64,000 nucleotides of DNA from Halovenus halobia. Lineage in GTDB: Archaea; Halobacteriota; Halobacteria; Halobacteriales; Haloarculaceae. Below the pieces are notes generated by a model that did no database searches, was not told the origin of the DNA, and worked only from the letters and a program-made list of their open reading frames with translations. Location of the stretch: positions 1,054,001 to 1,118,000 of the forward strand of contig NZ_JBLKOA010000001.1 of the NCBI RefSeq assembly GCF_051414135.1, given 5' to 3'. Position numbers and translations under genes: made by a program. Positions 16,803 through 24,384 of this stretch are shown here, piece by piece (positions within the stretch are counted from its first letter, which is position 1; the number at the start of each line of letters is the position of its first letter).

Positions 16803-18031
16803 ATCGGGATGAGTTAATATCGAGGCTCAGTCAAGTCGTCGGGGTGTCGAAAGCCGAGAGTATTGTGGCTGAAGCGGAAGCAGCACTCGGATTTGAACAG
16901 CAAGAGACATACTCCGGATTTGATGTCAGAGATGTATGCGAGGAGATCGCGGCTGAGTACGACGGATACATAGCCGAGATTGCCACAGAACTACAAATTC
17001 AGACACAGGCACAACAACGGTTCGATACCCTGCTGGAGAACGTGCCAGATCCGGCCGTTGTCGTGATGTTTGATGAATCTGTTCCAGTCGTGAAAACCGT
17101 CAATAGAGAGTTCGAGACAGTATTCGGCTACGAGAAAGCAGCGATCCGTGGGGAGCCACTTGCCGATTTAATTGTCCCGTCTAACACAGAGTATGGGATG
17201 GATGTGTGGGCGAGAACCAACGATGAGACCGATCAGGAAGTGACTCGAATCACGGCGACTGGCGAGGAACGGACGTTTCTGCAGCGGACAGCCATGGAAA
17301 CCACAATAGGTGGTGCCGTGGAGGGATATGGGATTTACACGGATATCACCGAACGGATCGAGCGCGAGCGGGATTTAGATATGCTGAAGCAACTCTTCTC
17401 TCGGGTGTTCCGCCATAATATCCGTAACGAATTGAGCGTTGTCACAGCTCGGCTGTCATATATTGCGGATCGGCTCACAGACGAGTCCCTCACAGAGAGT
17501 GCAGGGAGTGCATTGCAAGCAGCTAACCGCTTACTATCGCATGCTGAAAAGACGAGAGATATAGAGAAACTCATTGATACTGAGCCTGATCGGACCGAGA
17601 TGAGCCTGCAACAACTCGTCGGCAACGCTGTGGCTGAACAGTCAGAGCTACCAGCCGATGTCTCAGTGGAGATAGACCTCCCTGACGAGTCAGTACACGT
17701 TGTCAACGGGTTCGACAACGCAGTGAGTAATGCAATCGAGAACGCGATTACGCACAATCCTGGACCGATAACAATCAGTATCGCCGCATATGTCGACAAT
17801 GAAACGGTTTCGTTGGTCATTTCGGATACTGGAGAGGGAATCGAAACTAATGAAATAGAAATGCTGAACAGCGGCACGGAAACACAGCTCACTCACGGAT
17901 CCGGGGTCGGGTTATGGGTGATGAACTGGTATGTCAAGAAATCCGGCGGCGAGCTGGAAATCAATGGCAGTGACAGCGGAACGACGGTCACCATGCATCT
18001 CAAACGAGCCCGGCCATTGAAAACACGCTAG
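16799..18031 (+). CDS. Soluble PAS histidine kinase paired with FIST protein
   Basis: 410 residues without membrane helices. Residues 1-70 form an unassigned helical domain, probably the docking site for the FIST partner. A PAS domain spans about 72-190, HisKA carries His206 in RHNIRNEL, and HATPase has NAIENAITH, SDTGEGIE and HGSGVGLWVM. The HNIRNEL type of histidine box is common in haloarchaeal kinases. Cytoplasmic sensing via FIST is inferred from the overlap and absence of any transmembrane segment. Confidence 0.9.
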   Translation: MNRDELISRLSQVVGVSKAESIVAEAEAALGFEQQETYSGFDVRDVCEEIAAEYDGYIAEIATELQIQTQAQQRFDTLLENVPDPAVVVMFDESVPVVKTVNREFETVFGYEKAAIRGEPLADLIVPSNTEYGMDVWARTNDETDQEVTRITATGEERTFLQRTAMETTIGGAVEGYGIYTDITERIERERDLDMLKQLFSRVFRHNIRNELSVVTARLSYIADRLTDESLTESAGSALQAANRLLSHAEKTRDIEKLIDTEPDRTEMSLQQLVGNAVAEQSELPADVSVEIDLPDESVHVVNGFDNAVSNAIENAITHNPGPITISIAAYVDNETVSLVISDTGEGIETNEIEMLNSGTETQLTHGSGVGLWVMNWYVKKSGGELEINGSDSGTTVTMHLKRARPLKTR

Positions 18032-18369
18032 ATAGAAATTCTTGTCACGTGTTAATTTCTCACTGTTGTTATCGAAACCCCTGTCAGCGAGGTGTTGTGA
18101 CGACTACCGATTGGGCTACAACTAATTATTCGCCAAGCAGCATTACTGTGGATATGCTCAATTCGCATATTTAGTCAGCGGTTGGTTCAGCAGTTTCAGC
18201 GTGAACTAAGTATAGTTTTGCTCCTGACTGCACACTCTTTATTCAGCACACCGTTTGTCTCAACCGCTGAGGGTTTCGACTTCTCTGGCTGTATTCGGGC
18301 AAAACTCTCTCAAAACCCACTGACCATAAGACCGATTCGTTGAAACCTCCAGCCCGTCCAGAATCGGAC
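18032..18369. other. 338-bp noncoding region
   Basis: No gene is supported. The region is AT-rich near its centre. Around 18227-18253 the minus strand contains GTGCTGAATA followed by AAG, matching the repeat-like element at 13479. The right part should hold the deoxyhypusine synthase promoter, but no clear TATA element stands out. Confidence 0.5.
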
Positions 18370-19374
18370 ATGACCGACCACGACCATTCCGACCGCGAGG
18401 AGTTTGCCCACGACCCCATCGGCCACGCGGCGGTCGATGGCGATATGTCTGTCTCTGAACTGATCGAGCAGTACGGCCACGCCGGTATCGGCGCGACCCA
18501 AATCAGCGAGGCAGTAGACATCTACGCCGAAATGCTCTCCGGCGACGTAACCAACGTCTTCGGACTGGCGGGTGCGATGGTTCCCTCGGGGATGCGACAG
18601 ATTGTTGCTGACCTCATCCGGGACGGCCACATCGACGCCTTAGTGACGACTGGCGCGAACCTCACCCACGACACCATCGAGGCAATCGGCGGCAAACACC
18701 ACCACGGCGAACTGGGCGACACGCCGACCGAGACGACGGAGTACGACGAGCAGTTGCGCGACGAAGGCGTCGACCGTATCTATAACGTCTACCTCCCACA
18801 GGAGCACTTCGCACTGTTCGAGGACCACCTCCGCGAGCACGTCTTCCCGCCGCTCGAAGCGGAGGGGGTCGTCAGCATCCAGCGCTTTACCGAACAACTC
18901 GGCAAAGCCAACAGCCAGATCAACGACAGCGAAGCTATCGACGAAGACGGCGGTATCGCCGCGGCGGCCTACGAGAACGACGTGCCGGCCTACTGCCCTG
19001 CCGTGCAGGATTCGGTGCTCGGATTGCAGGCGTGGATGTACAGCCAGACATCAGACTTCTCGCTCGACGCGCTCGCAGATATGACCGGCCTCAACGACGT
19101 TGCCTACGAGGCAGAGAAAGCGGGGGCGATGATTGTCGGCGGCGGCGTCCCGAAAAACTACGTTCTGCAGACGATGCTGGTCGTTCCCGGAGCCTACGAT
19201 TACGCCGTCCAGTTGACGATGGACCCGCCACAGACTGGCGGCCTCTCGGGTGCGACGCTCGACGAGGCACGGTCGTGGGGCAAACTCGAGAAGTCGGCGC
19301 GCAACGTCTCCGTCTACGCTGACGCCACCATCACCCTGCCGCTGGTTGTCGCCGGTGCGCGGAGTCAACTCTAA
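18370..19374 (+). CDS. dhs: Deoxyhypusine synthase
   Basis: 334 residues. The catalytic lysine that forms the aminobutyl-enzyme intermediate is Lys305 in DEARSWGKLE, followed by the conserved VYADATITLPL. GLAGAMVPSGMR, TTGANLTHD and VGGGVPKNY are NAD/spermidine-site motifs. The enzyme starts hypusination of translation factor aIF5A. I chose ATG 18370 over 18340; the N-terminal His/Asp-rich tail is typical of haloarchaeal versions. Confidence 0.95.
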   Translation: MTDHDHSDREEFAHDPIGHAAVDGDMSVSELIEQYGHAGIGATQISEAVDIYAEMLSGDVTNVFGLAGAMVPSGMRQIVADLIRDGHIDALVTTGANLTHDTIEAIGGKHHHGELGDTPTETTEYDEQLRDEGVDRIYNVYLPQEHFALFEDHLREHVFPPLEAEGVVSIQRFTEQLGKANSQINDSEAIDEDGGIAAAAYENDVPAYCPAVQDSVLGLQAWMYSQTSDFSLDALADMTGLNDVAYEAEKAGAMIVGGGVPKNYVLQTMLVVPGAYDYAVQLTMDPPQTGGLSGATLDEARSWGKLEKSARNVSVYADATITLPLVVAGARSQL

Positions 19375-19416
19375 GCGGCACGTGAAAACAACGGACAATC
19401 CGCGAAAAACGAGATC

Positions 19417-19551
19417 TTATACGTCGCCCATCTCCACAATCGAGCACTCGTGGCCGGTGTCGTCAATGTGTGTTTCTGCTCGGGATTCCGCCGCCAGCCG
19501 GGACGGGTGGAATCCGATTTTACCGCAACTTTCGCACATGATCTCGTACAT
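19417..19551 (-). CDS. 44-residue zinc-finger-type small protein
   Basis: A small gene below common length cutoffs. It begins MYEIMCESCGKIGFHPSR and ends with HIDDTGHECSIVEMGDV. Cys6-x2-Cys9 together with His15 or His29 and His34/Cys36 could bind zinc, like the many CPxCG-type micro-proteins of haloarchaea. It sits between convergent deoxyhypusine synthase and the DUF62 gene, 43 bp beyond the former's stop. Function unknown; a regulatory or adaptor role is common for such proteins. Confidence 0.65.
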   Translation of the reverse strand: MYEIMCESCGKIGFHPSRLAAESRAETHIDDTGHECSIVEMGDV

Positions 19552-19610
19552 GCGTCTGAATCGTGTCGACGTAGACTATTAATCATTATGGTTCCCATGG
19601 CAGGGGGCTC

Positions 19611-20420
19611 TCACACGAGTTCGAGATGTACGTCCTCGCCCGCAGTCAGTCCGAACCCGTCGTCGCCGCGGCCCCGATTTACTGCCAGTTCGACGTTGCC
19701 GTGGCTTCCGACAGTGACAAGCAGTTCTCCGGGGTCGACGGCAGCGTACGAGCGTGCCAGCGGGACCGTGTCGCCGTTGACTGACACTGACCCGCCGAAC
19801 GATTCTGTGACGAACGACCCCGGCACGTTCGTGATAGTGTTGCCGAAGTCATCGACCGCGAGCACGGTGCCAGTTGCTGCCGACTCGCCGACGACAGCCT
19901 CGGGAAAGCGAAGCGACTCGTAGTCGTCGAGTCGATGCAGTCCCGCGTCATCATCGAGTGCGTCGATTCCAATTTCGTGGACACGGCCGGCCGCGGGGGC
20001 GAACACGTCGCGGCCGTGAAACGTCGAACTCGCCAGTCGAGGCGGCCAGCCGGTTCGGTCGGTGCCTTCGGTAGCCTCCTCGCGGGTTTCGATGCGGAAC
20101 AACTCGAACCCCTTGCCGCCGAGGGCGCGTGCTGTCGGGAGGAGGACGCCGTTGTCCGGGCCGACCAGTGCGTGGCCGCCCGCCCGGATGACGACGGCGT
20201 CGCGGTCGGTGCCGACACCGGGGTCGACGACGACGAGATGAACCGCTGGTGGAAAGTACGGCAGCGTCTCACGCAGCCAGAACGCACTCTGGCGCAGGTC
20301 CTGTCGCGGCAACTCGTGGCTTACGTCGACAAGTTGGCTGTCGGTCCACTGCGAGAGAACGCCTTTCATCGCACCGGGGTACGGCGAGCCGAAATCAGAA
20401 CTCAGGGTGATCATCGTCAT
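19611..20420 (-). CDS. SAM hydroxide adenosyltransferase (DUF62)
   Basis: 269 residues. Family motifs are SSDFGSPYPGAMKG at the N-terminus, VVVDPGVGT, LVGPDNGVL, STFHGRDVFAPAAG and VDDFGNTITN. These are shared with the fluorinase/chlorinase fold, but members lacking the halogenase loop hydrolyse S-adenosylmethionine with a water-derived hydroxide to adenosine and methionine. Start MTMITLSSDF at 20420; a second ATG 6 nt in is equally possible. A TATA-like TTTTTACG lies about 20-27 bp upstream. Confidence 0.9.
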   Translation of the reverse strand: MTMITLSSDFGSPYPGAMKGVLSQWTDSQLVDVSHELPRQDLRQSAFWLRETLPYFPPAVHLVVVDPGVGTDRDAVVIRAGGHALVGPDNGVLLPTARALGGKGFELFRIETREEATEGTDRTGWPPRLASSTFHGRDVFAPAAGRVHEIGIDALDDDAGLHRLDDYESLRFPEAVVGESAATGTVLAVDDFGNTITNVPGSFVTESFGGSVSVNGDTVPLARSYAAVDPGELLVTVGSHGNVELAVNRGRGDDGFGLTAGEDVHLELV

Positions 20421-20495
20421 CCAGTTTGGCCCGCGGCGTAAAAATCGGTGGGCATCGGCGGCTTCAGTTTCAACAATTGCAACTCGGTGCCAACG

Positions 20496-20504
20496 CTTTT
20501 AGAC
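20496..20504 (+). promoter_or_regulatory. TATA element of the first acetyl-CoA synthetase
   Basis: CTTTTAGA is centred about 30 bp before ATG 20531, in leaderless spacing. Confidence 0.45.
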
Positions 20505-20530
20505 TGGAAGCCGTACACTCTCATAGAAAG

Positions 20531-22471
20531 ATGGCTGGCGGCGAGGAGTTCGAGCTTGAAACCGGGGAGTTACCTGCAGAGCGAATTACCCCGCCGCAGT
20601 CCTTCGTCGAGCAGGCGAACGTCACCCCGGCGCAGTTGCAACGGTTCACCGAGGAAGGCGTCGACGCGTGGGAGATGGCTGGCGACCTGTTGACGTGGGA
20701 CGAACCCTACCGGACGGTCTTCGACGAGGACGCTTCCGACTGGTTCCCCGACGGCCAACTCAACGCTGCGGCGAATTGTCTGGACAGACATCTGGACGAG
20801 CGCAAAAACCAGCGCGCGCTGGTCTGGGAGGGCCAACTCGACGAAACTCGAACGCTGACCTACCTCGAACTCTCCAGAAAAGTCAACGCCTTCGCAGCGG
20901 GACTCCGCGACCTCGGTGTCGAGGAAGGCGACGTTGTCACGCTACACATGCCCGTCATCCCCGAACTGGTCGTGGCGATGCTCGCCTGTGCCCGTATCGG
21001 TGCGGTCCACGCCGTCGTCTACGCCGGGTTCTCGCCGGAGGCGCTCGCAACGCGAATGGCAGAATCCGAGTCAGCGTATCTCGTCGTCAGCGACGGGTAT
21101 TATCGCCGCGGCGACGCCGTCTCGCTGACGAACCGTGCCGAGACGGTCCGAGCGGGGCTCGACCAGGAGGTGACGACGGTCGTCGTCGACCGACTCGGTG
21201 ACCGCCACCAGTACAGTCTTGGTGACCGCGACCATCGCTACGAGGAGCTGCTGGCGGCCCACAGCGGCGAGACAGTCGACCCTGTCACACGAGCGGCCAC
21301 CGACGAACTGTTTCTGATCTATACCTCGGGGACGACCGGCAAACCGAAACGCGTCACACACACCACCGGCGGCTATCTCGCACACACTGCCTGGACCAGC
21401 CACGCCGTGCTGGATATCGAACCCAGCGATACCTATCTCTGTACCGCCGATATCGGTTGGATTACCGGCCACTCCTACGTCGTCTACGGACCGCTCGCGC
21501 TCGGCGCGACTGTGCTGCTCCGCGAGGGCGAGGCTGACCAGGCCCCGAAGACGAAACTCTGGGAGCTGGTCGAGAAACACGCCGTCGATATCCTCTACAC
21601 CGCACCGACGGCCATCCGGACCTTCATGAAGTGGGGCAAAGAGTACCCCGAACAGCACGACCTCTCGAGCCTGCGCCTGCTCGGGACAGTTGGTGAACCA
21701 ATCAACCCGGAGGTCTGGCGGTGGCTCTACGAACACATCGGCAACGAGGAGTGTCCAGTCGTCGATACGTGGTGGCAGACCGAAACAGGTGGGCACCTGA
21801 TCACGACGATTCCGGGTGTCGACGAGATGCAACCCGGAACTGCAGGCCCGCCGCTGCCCGGCGTCGACGCGACTGTTGTCGACGAAACAGGGACGGAAGT
21901 CGACCCGAACACTGGTGGCTATCTCGCCATCGAGACGCCGTGGCCCGGGATGCCGCGCGAACTCTCGACAGAGACGCGCTGGGCCGAGACGAGCGGTGTC
22001 CTGCCCGACTCGGAGTGGGCGTACATGACCGGCGATGGTGCGGTCATGGCCGAGGACGAATATGTGACAATTCTCGGCCGCGTTGACGACGTGATCAACG
22101 TCGGTGGCCGTCGGTACGGGACGCTGGAACTGGAATCAATTATCGTCGGCGTCGAGGATGTTGCCGAGGCGGCGGTCGTCAGTGGTCACGAAGAGCACGG
22201 TCAGGGGATCTACGCGTATGCCAATCCTGCGGCCGGCGCTGACGAGGAGGCGGTCCGGGCGGCGATCAACCATGCAATCGAACAGCAGATCGGCTCCTTT
22301 GCCCGCCCCGACCGCATCGTCCTCACGCCTGAACTCCCGAAGACCAGTTCGGGAAAAATCATGCGCCGTCTCCTGACGGATATCGCCCGCGGAAACGACC
22401 TCGGAGACACGAGCGCGCTCCGTAACCCAGAGGTTGTCGGCGAAATCGATTCAGCCACCAACAGCGACTGA
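20531..22471 (+). CDS. acs: Acetyl-CoA synthetase paralogue 1 (AMP-forming)
   Basis: 646 residues, the usual length. It has the ANL motifs: IYTSGTTGKPKRVTHTTGG (P-loop), DIGWITGHSYVVYGPL, DTWWQTETGGH, YMTGDGA, GRVDDVINVGGRR and the catalytic-lysine motif LPKTSSGKIMRR. It adenylates acetate (or a short acid) and transfers it to CoA. One oddity is Arg274 directly after the P-loop PK, where Gly is nearly invariant and is present in the paralogue at 24385. In place of GHR at the hinge it has GRR. Substrate range may differ from paralogue 2. Confidence 0.93.
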   Translation: MAGGEEFELETGELPAERITPPQSFVEQANVTPAQLQRFTEEGVDAWEMAGDLLTWDEPYRTVFDEDASDWFPDGQLNAAANCLDRHLDERKNQRALVWEGQLDETRTLTYLELSRKVNAFAAGLRDLGVEEGDVVTLHMPVIPELVVAMLACARIGAVHAVVYAGFSPEALATRMAESESAYLVVSDGYYRRGDAVSLTNRAETVRAGLDQEVTTVVVDRLGDRHQYSLGDRDHRYEELLAAHSGETVDPVTRAATDELFLIYTSGTTGKPKRVTHTTGGYLAHTAWTSHAVLDIEPSDTYLCTADIGWITGHSYVVYGPLALGATVLLREGEADQAPKTKLWELVEKHAVDILYTAPTAIRTFMKWGKEYPEQHDLSSLRLLGTVGEPINPEVWRWLYEHIGNEECPVVDTWWQTETGGHLITTIPGVDEMQPGTAGPPLPGVDATVVDETGTEVDPNTGGYLAIETPWPGMPRELSTETRWAETSGVLPDSEWAYMTGDGAVMAEDEYVTILGRVDDVINVGGRRYGTLELESIIVGVEDVAEAAVVSGHEEHGQGIYAYANPAAGADEEAVRAAINHAIEQQIGSFARPDRIVLTPELPKTSSGKIMRRLLTDIARGNDLGDTSALRNPEVVGEIDSATNSD

Positions 22472-22567
22472 GTCACTGTTTCGCTTTTCATCGAAATACC
22501 GAAACACGCTGTCTGGCTTTGAGCTCGCTCCCGCGGAAACGAGCCCAAATCAGGAGGCAGACTTTTG

Positions 22568-22597
22568 CATTTCGCGCTCGACAGTAGAAGCGAAATG
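22568..22597. promoter_or_regulatory. Inverted repeat across the start codon of the Bat-like regulator
   Basis: CATTTCGC (22568-22575) and GCGAAATG (22590-22597) are perfect 8-bp arms with a 14-bp spacer. The right arm contains the ATG at 22595. The preceding ACTTTTGCAT is a likely TATA element about 30 bp upstream, so the repeat spans from the promoter to the start and would suit autoregulation. Confidence 0.5.
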
Positions 22598-24244
22598 GCG
22601 GCCGAGGCTGGAGAGGTGCTGTCTGCTCGGGAATACGAGCAGCTACGACGCGCGTGCCGCACGGACCGCGAGGAGCTGGTGGTCCGGTTGGCCGGGGAGG
22701 CAGGGCTCCGGGCTGGCGAACTTGTCCGCGTTCGTCCCGCGGACCTCACCCCTTCTGACGGCTCGTCGCTGGAGTACAAGCTCGTGGTCCGCGAAGGCGA
22801 CGGCAACCGGCGGACAGTCCCGCTCCTGTCGGACCTTGCCGACACAGTCCAGCAGTATCTGGAGGCCAGCGATATCGACGACGACGAAGAGATTGTCGAC
22901 GTCAGCGAGCGACGCGTCCAGATGCTCGTGTCGGCGGTTGCAGACCGGGCTGAGGAGGCTGTCGGAGACGTTACTCCCGCGTCACTTCGGCAGTACTTCG
23001 CGCGCAGATTGTTGGTCGAAGACGGTGTCGACGTGCGGGCGGTCACGGCTGCTGGCGGCTGGGAAGGGGTCGACTCGTTGCTCTCTTCGGTCCCTGCGCC
23101 CGCCGACAGCGAGGTGACTGCTGCCTTCGAGCAACTCGAAGCCACCCGCGACACGGCTGGTCGACTCCCGGCTGTGGTCGAGACACTCGACAGCGTCGTC
23201 GACTCGCTGGCTGAGACGAACTCTCGGTCCGAGTTGGAGCGGGCTGTCTGCCAGCAGTTGGTCGACCAGTACGACGCTGCCTGGATTTTGGACCGCGACC
23301 CGAACCGAGACCGGGCTCACGCAGGCGAGGACCCCGACTACTTCCAGGGGGACCGCGACGTTTCTGTGCTGGACCAGAGACTCCAGTCCGGCCGGGTGCA
23401 GGTCACGCCAGATGAGCGGTCGTCCGGGCTGCTCGCCGCCGTCCCGGTGCGCCACGGCGAAACCGAACACGGCGTGCTGGTTGTCCGCGCTGCTGCGGAG
23501 GCATTTGAAGAGCCTGAACGCAGGGCGCTCGCGATGCTCGGTCGGCAGGTTAGTCTCGCACTCACTGCCGTCGACCGCAAACAACTCGTCCTCGGTGGCG
23601 TCGTCCTCGAAGTCCAGTTCCAGTACGACGACACAGCCGCTGTGTTCGTCGACTTGGCGGCGGCTCTCGACACTCGGCTATCGCTCGACGGTGCGGTTCC
23701 GAGCGACGACGGGTTGCTCTGTTTCGTCACGTTCAAGGGCTCCGCACAGGCGGCCCTCGAAGCGGCCACAGCGTGTGACCCAATTGCAGGCGCGCGACTC
23801 ATTAGTAGCACCGAGGACGAGGGGGTTCTCGAACTGTCACTGACAGGCTCGTCGCCGCTGTTGGTTGTCACCGACCGCGGCGGGACGGTGACCGAGTTGA
23901 CTGTCGAGGACGGGCAGGCGACGCTGACCTGCGAACTCGCGCCGGACGCTGACCTGCGTGCGATTCACGACCGACTTGCGGCGACCGTCGGCGCGGAGTT
24001 GCGGAGCAAACAGGAACGGACCGCGACGACGGCAGGGCTCGACAGTTCCAGTCTTCTCGAGGAGCAACTCACCGAGAAACAGCGCGACGTCATCCGGACG
24101 GCGTACCACTCGGGCTACTTCGAGTGGCCTCGCGGCAGCACCGCCGAGGACCTTGCCGAGTCGATGGGTGTCTCCTCGCCGACGCTGCACAATCACCTGC
24201 GGCGTGCCCAGCAGAGTATCCTTGCGGAACTCCTCGAAGAGTAA
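22595..24244 (+). CDS. Bat-like regulator with dead tyrosine-recombinase domain
   Basis: 549 residues. Residues 5-165 resemble a tyrosine-recombinase catalytic domain: Arg39 in AGLRAGEL and Arg132 in PASLRQYFA fit the two arginines, but the His before Arg132 is Ala129 and the nucleophilic Tyr is missing after GGWEGVDSLL. A GAF domain follows (about 200-325), then the bacterioopsin-activator domain (330-470) and a C-terminal HTH_10 (485-545, TEKQRDVIRTAY... STAEDLAESMGVSSPT). The gene stands between two acs genes, so control of acetate use is likely. A domain of this kind probably binds DNA or dimerises. Confidence 0.88.
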   Translation: MAAEAGEVLSAREYEQLRRACRTDREELVVRLAGEAGLRAGELVRVRPADLTPSDGSSLEYKLVVREGDGNRRTVPLLSDLADTVQQYLEASDIDDDEEIVDVSERRVQMLVSAVADRAEEAVGDVTPASLRQYFARRLLVEDGVDVRAVTAAGGWEGVDSLLSSVPAPADSEVTAAFEQLEATRDTAGRLPAVVETLDSVVDSLAETNSRSELERAVCQQLVDQYDAAWILDRDPNRDRAHAGEDPDYFQGDRDVSVLDQRLQSGRVQVTPDERSSGLLAAVPVRHGETEHGVLVVRAAAEAFEEPERRALAMLGRQVSLALTAVDRKQLVLGGVVLEVQFQYDDTAAVFVDLAAALDTRLSLDGAVPSDDGLLCFVTFKGSAQAALEAATACDPIAGARLISSTEDEGVLELSLTGSSPLLVVTDRGGTVTELTVEDGQATLTCELAPDADLRAIHDRLAATVGAELRSKQERTATTAGLDSSSLLEEQLTEKQRDVIRTAYHSGYFEWPRGSTAEDLAESMGVSSPTLHNHLRRAQQSILAELLEE

Positions 24245-24352
24245 CCGGACCCGCCGTCTGTGGACGTTTTGGGTTCGATTCTTACGGGAACTCGAATCCG
24301 CTAGCATCGCCCGTCGAGTCCAATGGACGATTATGATAGTTAGCCTGTCCCA

Positions 24353-24359
24353 TTAATAT
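24353..24359 (+). promoter_or_regulatory. TATA element of acs paralogue 2
   Basis: TTAATAT lies 26-32 bp before ATG 24385. The start at 24385 therefore appears leaderless. Confidence 0.5.
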
Positions 24360-24384
24360 GGTCCCTTATGGAGAGATATATGCA

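Noticed and set aside
24266..24300. tRNA T-arm-like GGTTCGATTC
   Set aside because: No acceptor, D or anticodon arm could be built around it; chance match.
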